From Moritella sp. 24 (GTDB taxonomy: Bacteria; Pseudomonadota; Gammaproteobacteria; Enterobacterales; Moritellaceae): a stretch of 64,000 nucleotides of DNA. Shown piece after piece: positions 33,017 through 41,602 of the stretch (its first letter is position 1; every line of letters starts with the position of its first letter). Made by a program: the position numbers and the translations under genes. The notes below the pieces were generated by a model. It was not told the DNA's origin and made no database searches. It saw nothing but the letters and a program-made list of their open reading frames with translations. The DNA is taken from assembly GCF_018219155.1 (NCBI RefSeq), contig NZ_CP056123.1, positions 1,559,505 through 1,623,504 on the forward strand, in the 5' to 3' direction.

Positions 33017-35158
33017 ATGTCAGCTCAAATAAATGTATTAACTAGCGCAATTTTACTTGCCATATCAACGAATAGTTACGCAGCAGCCGTGACATCTTTA
33101 GATGAGGTTGTGGTTTCTGCAACACGTACTGAGCAGAGTATTAATGATGTATCAAGTTCTATTAGTAGTGTTTCAGCTGATAGTATTGATAGCACGATGG
33201 CCGCGGATATTAAAGAAACGCTAAAAGCAACACCGGGTGTTTCGGTTAATGGTTCTGGTCGTTTTGGTATGTCAGGTATTAATATTCGAGGCATGGATGA
33301 TAGCCGAGTGAAAATAATGGTGGATGGGGTAGCACAACCTGTACCTTACAATCCCGGTTCAAATGAGCAGCGCAAATTCCCGAGCTCAATTGAAGTTGAT
33401 ACATTGCAAAGTATCGAAGTAAATAAAGGTCCGTCGTCAACCTTATATGGTTCTGATGCACTAGGTGGCGCAGTTGTGATGCGTACTAAAAATCCAGATG
33501 ATGTGTTAAAAACTAAGAGTGATGAAAACGCATTTGGTATTAAAACAGGTTATAAGAGTGTTGATAACAGTTTCAAAACAACTGGCACTTGGGCAATGCG
33601 TAAAGATAAGCTCGAAACCTTAGTTATGCTGACGTACAAAGATGCTAACGAATATCAAACACACAGTAATGGCGCCGATATTAATGGCCCTGATCGTGGT
33701 GCTGCCAATCCAGCTGATCAGCAAGTAGGTAACTTATTAGCAAAAGCTTTCTATCAATTAAACGACCAGCATCGCGTAGGTTTGATAACTGAGTATTATA
33801 CAAATACGTATGATGAAGATGAGCTTTCTAATGAAGGCTATAAAATGATGCCTGGTTATGTCTATACGGATAATTATAATGAAGATCTAACTACGCGATT
33901 ACGTATTGGTGTTGAACATGAGTGGGTATCGAATAATGCTATTTTTGATTCATTAGATTGGAAAATTAATTTCCAAAAAACCAATTCATTATCTAAAAAC
34001 TATGATACTACGCCAGCAAAAGGTTCTCGCATGCGTGAGCGTGATGCTAACGATGAATCAATTCAATTTGATGCGCAGTTTGATAAGTTAATTGAGTTGG
34101 AAAGTAGTTACCACGAGATCACTTATGGGGCTAGTTTCTTACAAAATGATTTCAGCACTAAAAATGTTGATTATAGTTATCTTGATGGGACTTCTAAGCC
34201 TGGTCATACTGATATGCCAGATGCAACTCTAACCCAGTGGGGAATGTTTGTTCAAGACCAAGGTTTCTACTTAGATGAGCGTTTGATTGTTACTGCGGGT
34301 TTACGCTATGACTCATTTGATGCGTCGCCAGAAACGAATGATGGTTTTGATACTGAATATGTAGATAGCTCGAGCGATGCATTCACTGCGAAGCTTGGTT
34401 CTGTTTATCACTTTACTGATAACTTCAGTGGTTTTGCACAAATCAGTCAAGGCTTTAAAGCCCCGACTGTATATGACCTATATTACTTTTATAATACGGG
34501 TGCGATTGTGGATGCCAATCCAGATCTTAAACCTGAATCAAGTGTGTCGTATGAAATGGGTATCCGAACTAAACATAATGCAGTTCGTACAGAGTTTGTT
34601 GCTTTCTATAATGATTATACAGATCTGATTGCTGAGGTTAACTTAGGTAAAGTTGGTAATAAGGACCATACGACGAAAGACAATATAGCAAGTGCTGAAA
34701 TTTATGGTGTTGAATTTAGTTCTACATTATTACTGGACGAAGCGATTAACGCACCTGAAGGCATGTACACTAAATTTAGCATTGCGTATTTAGAAGGTTA
34801 TAACAAAGACACCAACGAAACGTTAGATACTATCGCACCATTAACCAGTGATTTAGGTCTAGGTTATGATGCTGAGAACGGTCAATTTGGTTCATTGTTA
34901 AATATTAACATGGTAGCAAGTAAAGATGATTGGGCTGATGACGCGATTGCATCTGTTTCTGGTTATGCCGTTGTTGATGTTACTGCATATTACCGTCCTA
35001 TGACTGATGTAACGCTTACTGCGGGGCTATTTAATGCCTTTGATAAACAATACTGGTTATACGATGACGTAAGTAGCGTAAAACCTGGTGATCTAGGTGT
35101 TGATCGCAAAGCTGAAGCTGGTCGTAACTGGGGTGTAACGGTTGATTGGAAGTTTTAA
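33017..35158 (+). CDS. hutA: TonB-dependent heme/hemoglobin receptor (HutA-like)
   Basis: About 713 residues from ATG 33017; the GAAGGAAG SD is directly upstream and would be coding if the ATG at 32996 were used. Signal peptide ending SYA, TonB box-like LDEVVVSATR, plug domain with GINIRGMDDSRVKIMVDGVAQP (the hallmark G.NIRG...R..VLVDG of heme receptors) and VEVNKGPSSTLYGSDALGGAV, and a C-terminal barrel with GFKAPTVYDLYY (FRAP-like), NPDLKPESS (NPNL-type) and the terminal Trp-Lys-Phe. Imports heme or hemoproteins across the outer membrane, energised by the TonB-ExbBD genes just downstream. Hut/Huv accessory genes are not in the window. Confidence 0.85.
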   Translation: MSAQINVLTSAILLAISTNSYAAAVTSLDEVVVSATRTEQSINDVSSSISSVSADSIDSTMAADIKETLKATPGVSVNGSGRFGMSGINIRGMDDSRVKIMVDGVAQPVPYNPGSNEQRKFPSSIEVDTLQSIEVNKGPSSTLYGSDALGGAVVMRTKNPDDVLKTKSDENAFGIKTGYKSVDNSFKTTGTWAMRKDKLETLVMLTYKDANEYQTHSNGADINGPDRGAANPADQQVGNLLAKAFYQLNDQHRVGLITEYYTNTYDEDELSNEGYKMMPGYVYTDNYNEDLTTRLRIGVEHEWVSNNAIFDSLDWKINFQKTNSLSKNYDTTPAKGSRMRERDANDESIQFDAQFDKLIELESSYHEITYGASFLQNDFSTKNVDYSYLDGTSKPGHTDMPDATLTQWGMFVQDQGFYLDERLIVTAGLRYDSFDASPETNDGFDTEYVDSSSDAFTAKLGSVYHFTDNFSGFAQISQGFKAPTVYDLYYFYNTGAIVDANPDLKPESSVSYEMGIRTKHNAVRTEFVAFYNDYTDLIAEVNLGKVGNKDHTTKDNIASAEIYGVEFSSTLLLDEAINAPEGMYTKFSIAYLEGYNKDTNETLDTIAPLTSDLGLGYDAENGQFGSLLNINMVASKDDWADDAIASVSGYAVVDVTAYYRPMTDVTLTAGLFNAFDKQYWLYDDVSSVKPGDLGVDRKAEAGRNWGVTVDWKF

Positions 35159-35235
35159 TATTCATCTATAAACGTTATTTATATATATATTTTTATGTAT
35201 TAATAAAGTTACGAATATAAAAACAATTAAGGTGA

Positions 35236-35335
35236 AATCGTCCTGAATATTTAATGCAAATGATAATTGCTATTATTATAAATGTGAATGATAATGACTC
35301 TCATTGTTATTCCAAGTTAGTATTTCAGGACGATT
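35236..35335. promoter_or_regulatory. Inverted repeat flanking the tonB Fur boxes and covering its RBS
   Basis: AATCGTCCTGAA (35236-35247) and TTCAGGACGATT (35324-35335) are exact complements 76 bp apart. The right arm contains the AGGA Shine-Dalgarno of tonB, and both Fur boxes lie between the arms. Confidence 0.65.
35258..35305. promoter_or_regulatory. Two Fur boxes upstream of tonB-exbBD
   Basis: AAATGATAATTGCTATTATTA (35258-35278) and AATGATAATGACTCTCATT (35287-35305) both fit the Fur consensus. Iron repression of the operon is expected. Confidence 0.8.
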
Positions 35336-35338
35336 AGT

Positions 35339-36094
35339 TTGAATTTAAACCGTTATTTAGTCGCAGGGGCGTTATCACTAACATTGCATAGTGCAATGCT
35401 GTGGTCAGCACCTGAAAACACAATGTTTGCTATGCCTGTAGGTAGTAAATCTAATAGCGTATCAGTTAACTTTATGAAAGCGCCTGTCGTTCCTGCTGTT
35501 GAAACAAAAACACCGCCAGTAGAGAAGATCAAACAAGTTAAAAAGGTAGAGCCTAAAGCGAAGTCTGAGGCTAAAGTTAACCCAGTCAAAAAAGCAAAAC
35601 CACATCCTGTAAAATCAGACGTGAAAAAGAAAAAAACAGCTATCCCGAAAGAGCAAAATCCTGTTGCGTCTAAATCTCTCGAACCAGAAATCATTGAGAA
35701 AAAAGAACCAAAAATTCAGCCTGTTAAGCCTGAATCAAAAAAAATAACCGAACCAGAATCTAAAGTAAAACAACAAGCCAGCGCAGACGCGAAAGCGGGG
35801 GTGACTGATGTACCACAATTAGTCAGTGAATCACGTTTTGCTAAACCACCGCAACCACCTAGTTATCCTAGACTCGCAAAACGTAAGGGAATCGAAGGAA
35901 CTGTTGTATATGAGGTTTGGCTTGATGAAAATGGCAAGCAAATGAAGATTAAATTAAAAGACTCATCTGGTACGAAGATGTTAGATAAGGCTGCTTCAAA
36001 AGCTATCGCACAATGGAAGTTTTTACCTCGAAAAGTTAATGGTCAAGCAGTTGCTCATCGTGTTTATGTTCCTGTAAAGTTTAAGTTGGATTAA
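35339..36094 (+). CDS. tonB: TonB energy-transducing protein
   Basis: 251 residues starting at TTG 35339 (CAGGACG SD). Starts LNLNRYLVAGALSLTLHSAMLW, close to Vibrio TonB1; SLTLHSAML corresponds to the conserved SVxxH of the TM anchor. A long Lys/Pro/Glu-rich periplasmic spacer follows (~50-150), then the C-terminal domain PPQPPSYPRLAKRKGIEGTVVYEVWLDENG ending QAVAHRVYVPVKFKLD. Delivers proton-motive energy from ExbBD to TonB receptors such as HutA. First gene of tonB-exbB-exbD, separated by 180 bp from hutA and preceded by two Fur boxes. Confidence 0.9.
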   Translation: MNLNRYLVAGALSLTLHSAMLWSAPENTMFAMPVGSKSNSVSVNFMKAPVVPAVETKTPPVEKIKQVKKVEPKAKSEAKVNPVKKAKPHPVKSDVKKKKTAIPKEQNPVASKSLEPEIIEKKEPKIQPVKPESKKITEPESKVKQQASADAKAGVTDVPQLVSESRFAKPPQPPSYPRLAKRKGIEGTVVYEVWLDENGKQMKIKLKDSSGTKMLDKAASKAIAQWKFLPRKVNGQAVAHRVYVPVKFKLD

Positions 36095-36096
36095 GT

Positions 36097-36870
36097 ATGC
36101 AAAATTTTCCCGAATTACAAAGTCACTTGGCGTTAATGACGCAAGCCTTTCTAGACCTACAAAGCCAGTTAGGCTTAATGACGTTGCCATTATTGTTATG
36201 TTCAGCAATAACGTTAACTTTAGTACTTGAGCGTTTGGTACAATTTCTGGTTTTTACCCGTGTGGGTCGGCTGCGAATTAATAAGTTATTGAGTCAGCAC
36301 AAACCAACGAATGATGACGAATTGGCACAACTAGCACAGCGATTAGGCAAGCAACGAGGGTTGATGAACCGTGGTGTTGCGATGCTGATTCAACACCGTC
36401 ACTTTACCAAGTCATTACGTGAAGATGCTGCTGGTATGTGGCTACAACAAAAACGTCAACAACTGCGTGCAGGTTTAAAACTGCTGGCTTTGATTGGTGT
36501 ATTAAGCCCATTATTAGGTCTGTTAGGCACAGTCATTGGATTAATCGATATGTTTAAAGCTGTCGCAGTAAGTACGGGTGCTGTGACTCCCAATGATCTT
36601 GCAGATGGCTTGGGTGTTGCGATGCATACGACAGCAGCGGGACTATTAGTGGCGTTACCGGCGATTGCTGCATCACAATTGTTAGGGCTGTGGGCTGATA
36701 AAGTAATTAATAAATTAGAACATGGTTTAAATTTTTGTAATCTATGGTTAGAAGGTTTGCAGCTTGTAGATAAGCAATGTACGGCAAGCCCTGAAGTTGC
36801 AGCTGTATGTCGAAATGCAAAGCAGACTAATATGGTCTCTAGCAATAAAGGTTTAGGTAATGCAGCATGA
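36097..36870 (+). CDS. exbB: Biopolymer transport protein ExbB
   Basis: 257 residues, MotA/TolQ/ExbB family with three TM helices. Motifs LLALIGVLSPLLGLLGTVIGLIDMFKA and NDLADGLGVAMHTTAAGLLVALPAIAASQLL are the family core in TM2 and TM3. N-terminal extension of ~25 residues precedes TM1. Starts 2 nt after tonB and overlaps exbD by 4 nt. Pentameric stator of the TonB energising complex. Confidence 0.9.
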   Translation: MQNFPELQSHLALMTQAFLDLQSQLGLMTLPLLLCSAITLTLVLERLVQFLVFTRVGRLRINKLLSQHKPTNDDELAQLAQRLGKQRGLMNRGVAMLIQHRHFTKSLREDAAGMWLQQKRQQLRAGLKLLALIGVLSPLLGLLGTVIGLIDMFKAVAVSTGAVTPNDLADGLGVAMHTTAAGLLVALPAIAASQLLGLWADKVINKLEHGLNFCNLWLEGLQLVDKQCTASPEVAAVCRNAKQTNMVSSNKGLGNAA

Positions 36871-37280
36871 TTAAAGTTAGCGAAGATAATGATGCTGGCG
36901 GAATCTTGCCAGATTTAACCCCGTTATTAGATATCATCTTTATTGTCATGGTATTTTTACTGCTGACGGCTAGCATTAAGTTGCAAACGTTAGAAGTGGA
37001 ACTACCGACTTCAGATAATGCCGTGACAAGTGAAGTCGATAATAAATCGGTGACTATTAATATTTTAGCGCAAGCACCTTACTGGGCGCTGCAAGGTGAG
37101 CAATTTAGTGATTGGGACTCCTTTAAAGCAGCTCTCGTTACATTGGTGACAGATAAACCAGATGCTGAAATTGTGATCGCGTCAGATAAAACTGCCCAAA
37201 TTCAACATATGGTTAAATTACTCGCCTTTTTACAAGAAAATAAAATTAGCGCGACCCAGTTGTTGATTGAAGAAGAGTAG
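36867..37280 (+). CDS. exbD: Biopolymer transport protein ExbD
   Basis: 137 residues. A single N-terminal TM helix carries the essential Asp in LTPLLDIIFIVMVFLLLTAS, followed by the periplasmic TolR/ExbD domain (VTINILAQAPYWALQGEQF ... VIASDKTAQIQHMVKLLAFL). Overlaps exbB by 4 nt. The stop is only 5 bp from the convergent MBL-fold gene. Confidence 0.9.
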   Translation: MIKVSEDNDAGGILPDLTPLLDIIFIVMVFLLLTASIKLQTLEVELPTSDNAVTSEVDNKSVTINILAQAPYWALQGEQFSDWDSFKAALVTLVTDKPDAEIVIASDKTAQIQHMVKLLAFLQENKISATQLLIEEE

Positions 37281-37285
37281 CGTTG

Positions 37286-38065
37286 TTAACCAAACTTCTT
37301 CTCATGCGCTTTCAGTGTTTTTTCTACTTTCTGCAATGCTTGTGTGATTTTCTCTGCGACCGATGGGGATACACTCTTGTTACCTATTAACGTTGATGAA
37401 TGTGCTGCACACAGATTTTCAGCATCAGCCCATTGTTTGGTTAATTGAATAGCCCAATTACGGAAGTCTGCTGCAGCGCCAGGTCGTTTTTCTAATGTCT
37501 GTGGTAACGTCATGTGAAATGAGACTTCTGGTTTCTTAAGTACGCCAATGATACTCGGGAATTTCAAGTACATTAATGTATCGTCGGCATGAATAGTCTT
37601 AGACGTTTTGTGGTAGGCAAGAACCGATGAAAAATGCAGGTTTTCATTACTCGAAATAAAATCAACACCAGCGGGAACTGAAAACTCGAAATCATCTGCA
37701 AACAGTGCTGCAAACTCGCTTGATTCGGTTAACTGTGATTGCCAAGGCAGATTTGGAAATTTGTCTTGATGTCGCTGCGTGCCATAAAGTTTAGCATTGG
37801 GATATTGCTCATGCACTTTCTTCACATGTATGGTGTGGAAAGGGTGCAAATTAATAATAGCCTCAAGATCCGCCCCATTGTTTGTTAATGCATCGATTTG
37901 GTTTTTTAGTTTTCCCTGTAGTGTGTAGGCATCGAGCAGTACAAATTTACCATTTGCACAGCGAACTATTGAGGCATGAGTGCCTATATTTAAGATGCCG
38001 CCAATCTTAAAGTCGCCTCGTATGTTCCAAAAGTTCTCCGAAATATTTAGAATTTGTTCACTCAT
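37286..38065 (-). CDS. Metallo-beta-lactamase-fold protein with altered metal motif
   Basis: 259 residues. Opening (FWNIRGDFKIGGILNIGTHASIVRCANGKFVLLDAYTL) is the standard beta-sandwich start of MBL-fold hydrolases or the related DUF4336-type proteins. In place of the catalytic HxHxDH it has NLHPFHTIHVKKV, so one or more Zn ligands are missing and enzymatic activity is doubtful. A second possible metal region is HADDTLMYL. Cytosolic (no signal peptide). Neighbours give no clue: convergent with exbD on one side, a tRNA on the other. Confidence 0.65.
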   Translation of the reverse strand: MSEQILNISENFWNIRGDFKIGGILNIGTHASIVRCANGKFVLLDAYTLQGKLKNQIDALTNNGADLEAIINLHPFHTIHVKKVHEQYPNAKLYGTQRHQDKFPNLPWQSQLTESSEFAALFADDFEFSVPAGVDFISSNENLHFSSVLAYHKTSKTIHADDTLMYLKFPSIIGVLKKPEVSFHMTLPQTLEKRPGAAADFRNWAIQLTKQWADAENLCAAHSSTLIGNKSVSPSVAEKITQALQKVEKTLKAHEKKFG

Positions 38066-38409
38066 GAGCTTTGTTACCTCAATATCAGCTTAGATTTTAC
38101 GAAAAATCATTATTTATGATGATAGCTATACTAGATAAAACTAGAGTTATATATCTAATTGAGTATGTTGCTGCTAGTTCATGACAGTAAATCCAAATAA
38201 TCTACTGTTTAATAGAGGGTAATGCCGTTGAATTCTGGTCGTTTTGTACTTACTTTAGCTTGTTTGTTTAAAATTAACTCGAAGGGGGCGTAAAGTGTTC
38301 ATGATAAATAAGTAGGCTTGCATGTTTAATCTAACTACTGCATAATCTCTCCATCGAAACAACAGACGGTCTGGCTAACAATGCTTAGCGAGATATGTCG
38401 ACAGTTAAT
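38066..38409. other. 344-bp intergenic region ahead of tRNA-His
   Basis: Contains the upstream region of the MBL-fold gene and the tRNA-His promoter (38318-38346). Nothing else recognised in it. Confidence 0.6.
38318..38346 (+). promoter_or_regulatory. Sigma-70 promoter of tRNA-His
   Basis: TTGCAT, exactly 17-bp spacer, CATAAT, about 64 bp before the mature tRNA 5' end. A G+C-rich GTTTCGAT-like discriminator region follows; stringent control is possible but not shown. Confidence 0.65.
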
Positions 38410-38486
38410 GGCGGTTGTAGCTCAGTTGGTAGAGCCCCGGATTGTGATTCCGGTTGTCGAGGGTTCAAATCCCTTCAGTCGCCCCA
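38410..38486 (+). tRNA. tRNA-His (anticodon GUG)
   Basis: 77 nt with full cloverleaf: acceptor GCGGTTG with the extra G-1 pairing C73 (histidine identity), D arm AGCTCAGTTGGTAGAGC, anticodon loop TTGTGAT giving GUG, T arm GGGTTCAAATCCC, encoded 3' CCA. Single tRNA gene, with its own promoter and terminator. Confidence 0.97.
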
Positions 38487-38490
38487 TATT

Positions 38491-38524
38491 AAAAAGCCTG
38501 CTTATATAAGCAGGCTTTTTTGGT
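38491..38524 (+). terminator. Rho-independent terminator of tRNA-His
   Basis: AGCCTGCTTATATAAGCAGGCT hairpin followed by TTTTTTGG. Confidence 0.9.
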
Positions 38525-38576
38525 TTTTACTTCCTGTAAAATAAATCATATCTATTAATATCATCTATTCTGCCTG

Positions 38577-38605
38577 TCTCTATCTCTATCTCTATCTCTA
38601 TCTCT
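38577..38605. repeat. TCTATC hexanucleotide microsatellite
   Basis: Four to five in-phase copies of a TCTATC/CTATCT hexamer between tRNA-His and the PhoD-like gene. Non-coding; could mark replication slippage. Confidence 0.85.
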
Positions 38606-38738
38606 CACGCCCCTTATATTGCATTATCTAAAGGCAACAAGTTGTTTCACATTACTGTTTCCATTAAATATATATATTTACATATCAATGTATAAGAAAT
38701 TTTAAATAAATAGAACAATTAATCTAAACGACATGAAA

Positions 38739-38756
38739 CTGTCACAGTTTAGACAT
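38739..38756 (+). promoter_or_regulatory. Candidate Pho box for the PhoD-like gene
   Basis: CTGTCACAGTTTAGACAT resembles two 7-bp PhoB half-sites (CTGTCAC, TAGACAT) separated by 4 bp, about 57 bp before the start codon. Fits phosphate control of a phosphatase. Confidence 0.5.
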
Positions 38757-38813
38757 AAACCATCCTTATTATGCGGGTTAAAAATAACTCAGCTCATTAA
38801 TCAGGATGTTTAA

Positions 38814-41438
38814 ATGATAGTTTCTCGCAGAAAGTTCTTACGTACGTTAGTTGTTGGTGCAGGTTCAGTGGCTGCAATGCAATTAATGGGTTGTACTAGT
38901 GATTCTGATAGCAGTACTACACCAGGTACTGATCCACATACAGACCCACTAGCAAGTTACTTTCCACATGGCGTAGCTTCTGGTGATCCAAAACCAAATT
39001 CAATTATTCTTTGGACTCGTTTAAGTGAGAAGTATGCTGAAGCTGCTGATGTAAATGTTGGTTTAGTTGTCTGGGAAGCGGGTAAAGAAGATTCACCAAC
39101 GGTCGCTGTCGATAACCTATTAGTGAGCAGTGATGATGATTATTGTCTGCGTGTTAAAGTTGAAGGACTAGATTCTTACACGACTTACTATTATAAGTTT
39201 ATATATACCAATAATGACGGTGTACAAAACACTTCACGTCAGGGCAGAACTAAAACGGCATTAGCGACGTCATCGAATGCTAAAGTAAAATTTGCACTCG
39301 CATCATGCCAAGATTTCATCGGTCGTTATTACAATTCATACCTGACTTTATTACAAGATCATGATGATACTGATTTCATTTTATTTATTGGTGATTTCAT
39401 TTATGAAACAACGGGTGATCCATCATTCCAAGATTCAACCGATGACCGTAAAATTGAATTTACTGACCGTGACGGTGCGATTACCATTAATGGTGGTGAG
39501 AAATCTGAATACCAAGCTGCACAATCATTAGATAACTACCGTGAAATTTATAAAACATATCGTAATGATGAAATTTTGCAGGAAGTATTAGCTAAATTTC
39601 CAATCATTGATATCTGGGACGATCATGAGTTTACCGATGATGCGTGGCAGATGTATTCAACATATGATGAGTTAGCAACACTGAAAGGCAAGGGCACTGG
39701 TGATAAGGCTATTGATCGTTGTACTAATGCGATGAAAGCTTTTATTGAATATGTTCCATTTGATGACAGTGAATGGGCTGATACATCTGGACATGAAAAT
39801 AGCATCGCTGCGGGTAAAAATATGATTGAAGGCACGATTGGTGGTTCTGGTGAATATCATCCTCGTATCCATCGTTCGTTTGACTTCGGTAATACCATGA
39901 AATTGGTTGCAACCGATTACCGTTCATTCCGTCCTGACCACCCGATTGCTGAAGATACTTTCCCTGGTCATATAATGGCGATTGAAGCTGAGTTAAATGA
40001 AGTGATGGGCTTTGAAATGTCGGCTTCTGGCTTGAAAGGTGATCAAAAGAAATTTGTGAAGAATTGTGTTAGTTATTGCTTATGGAGTGACTTAGGCTCT
40101 GAAGATGATGAAGAACAGAATCCTAATGCTCACTTAAAATCGTCAATCTATGGACAACTTGTTAAACGTTATATCGAAGCTGGATTTGAACCATCTCTTG
40201 CGCAAGATAACGCAGAAAAAGCGCTTTCTAATGGTTTATTATCAGTGCCGTATTTAGATGGATTGATTAGCCATTTAGGTCTGACGATTGATCGTTCTGT
40301 GTCATTTGATCGTTCGTCTATCACAATCGGCGACACGCAAGGCATCCCATTTGTCACCATGGGTAAAAGTTCTCTGGTTACCTCATTTGGTACCCGTTAT
40401 GCTGCATCTCCAAAATGGTATGAGCTATATACGCTATTGCGTGCAGGCCGTTATACAGAAGAAGGTATTGGCGGTAATAAGAAGAAAGTATTTGGTACTT
40501 CAATGCCAACAAATAAAACAGAGTGGGATGCTTCAGGTTTAGACCAATTACAAGATTGGCAAAATGCTTGGGGTGAAGGTCAGCAAACATGGGTTGAAGA
40601 AGAGCTGATGACTGAGGCTAAGTGGCGTTTCGTTGCTAACTCAGTATCAAATGCAGCCATGGTTGTAGATTTAAGCACTGAGTCTATCGACAGGTTTCTA
40701 GAGACATATCCAAATGGTGATTATCCTAATGGTATAACAGATGGACATATTGAAGCTGCGCAAACTATCCTTGGAGCGCTGGGTTTAGTATTACCGTCAG
40801 TGATGGGTGATGACAAGTTACTTATCTCGATAGATCAGTGGGATGGTTTGCCATTAGCACGTAAGTATCTACAAGAAAATGTGTATAAAAATGAAAATAA
40901 TAATACAATTTTATTGTCTGGCGATATTCACTCATCGTGGGTAGCAGAGCATAACAGTGATGCAGGTAAGTTATTTGAATTTACCGGTGCATCAATTAGT
41001 TCAGCTTCAGCATCGGGCTTAATTGAAGGGATTATCGAAAGCATTGAAGAAGGCACTGGTCAAGATTTGACAGAGCTAAAAAACTTTATTATTGATGTGC
41101 TTGACCCAATGTTAGTACCGGATCAACCGGGTGGTGCTAGCTATTCATTCCAAGATGATGATGAAACCATGATGAAACCAGAGTTACGTGAGTACATTGA
41201 AAACAACACTAACCTACATCATAAAAATACCAGCGAACACGGTATTGTGATCATTGAAGCAAGTTCAGAAAAAGTAGAAACAAATTATTATACTTATAAG
41301 CCTGAATTTGTGACTGAATGTCATTATGATAATGCAGCAGCCTTTATTGAAGATAATATTAATCATCGCCAATTTAGAATTTCTGGTGATGCCGCTAATC
41401 GTCAAATGGAATTAACAAAAGGTCAGCGTTATAACTAA
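38814..41438 (+). CDS. Large Tat-exported PhoD-like phosphodiesterase/phosphatase
   Basis: 874 residues. The N-terminus SRRKFLRTLVVGAGSVAAMQLMGC has a twin-arginine motif and a lipobox Cys. PhoD_N (SYFPHGVASGDPKPNSIILWTRL, ~46-130) and the metallophosphatase domain follow, with CQDF, FILFIGDFIYE, IWDDHEFTDDAW and SGDIHSSW as the Fe/Ca-site motifs of PhoD. It is far longer than classical PhoD (~520-580), with insertions between DDHEF and SGDIH (about residues 285-700), including the EEGIGGNKKK and LSTESIDRF segments. Hydrolyses phosphodiesters or monoesters at the cell surface for phosphorus scavenging. A Pho-box-like site precedes it and a terminator follows. Tat export suits Fe-binding PhoD. 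Confidence 0.8.
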   Translation: MIVSRRKFLRTLVVGAGSVAAMQLMGCTSDSDSSTTPGTDPHTDPLASYFPHGVASGDPKPNSIILWTRLSEKYAEAADVNVGLVVWEAGKEDSPTVAVDNLLVSSDDDYCLRVKVEGLDSYTTYYYKFIYTNNDGVQNTSRQGRTKTALATSSNAKVKFALASCQDFIGRYYNSYLTLLQDHDDTDFILFIGDFIYETTGDPSFQDSTDDRKIEFTDRDGAITINGGEKSEYQAAQSLDNYREIYKTYRNDEILQEVLAKFPIIDIWDDHEFTDDAWQMYSTYDELATLKGKGTGDKAIDRCTNAMKAFIEYVPFDDSEWADTSGHENSIAAGKNMIEGTIGGSGEYHPRIHRSFDFGNTMKLVATDYRSFRPDHPIAEDTFPGHIMAIEAELNEVMGFEMSASGLKGDQKKFVKNCVSYCLWSDLGSEDDEEQNPNAHLKSSIYGQLVKRYIEAGFEPSLAQDNAEKALSNGLLSVPYLDGLISHLGLTIDRSVSFDRSSITIGDTQGIPFVTMGKSSLVTSFGTRYAASPKWYELYTLLRAGRYTEEGIGGNKKKVFGTSMPTNKTEWDASGLDQLQDWQNAWGEGQQTWVEEELMTEAKWRFVANSVSNAAMVVDLSTESIDRFLETYPNGDYPNGITDGHIEAAQTILGALGLVLPSVMGDDKLLISIDQWDGLPLARKYLQENVYKNENNNTILLSGDIHSSWVAEHNSDAGKLFEFTGASISSASASGLIEGIIESIEEGTGQDLTELKNFIIDVLDPMLVPDQPGGASYSFQDDDETMMKPELREYIENNTNLHHKNTSEHGIVIIEASSEKVETNYYTYKPEFVTECHYDNAAAFIEDNINHRQFRISGDAANRQMELTKGQRYN

Positions 41439-41464
41439 CGATTGACAAAATATACTGTTAATTG

Positions 41465-41494
41465 AAGCCTGCTCATTTTTGAGTAGGCTTTTTT
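41465..41494 (+). terminator. Rho-independent terminator after the PhoD-like gene
   Basis: Hairpin AAGCCTGCTCA / TGAGTAGGCTT with a TTTT loop and a U-tract. Confidence 0.9.
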
Positions 41495-41602
41495 GCTTTT
41501 GTATATAGCTATGATTTTAATCGGAAATCTTAACTTAAATAAGTTAGACTAATAAAGTAATTTATATTAAATATTTTCAAAATTGAATTCATTCACGGAG
41601 TA

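Noticed and set aside
36456-36845. 129-residue minus-strand frame within exbB
   Set aside because: Complement of the highly conserved ExbB core; no independent support.
38410-38486. tRNA-His 3' end as an integration (att) site
   Set aside because: No integrase gene or direct repeat of the tRNA 3' end was found downstream.
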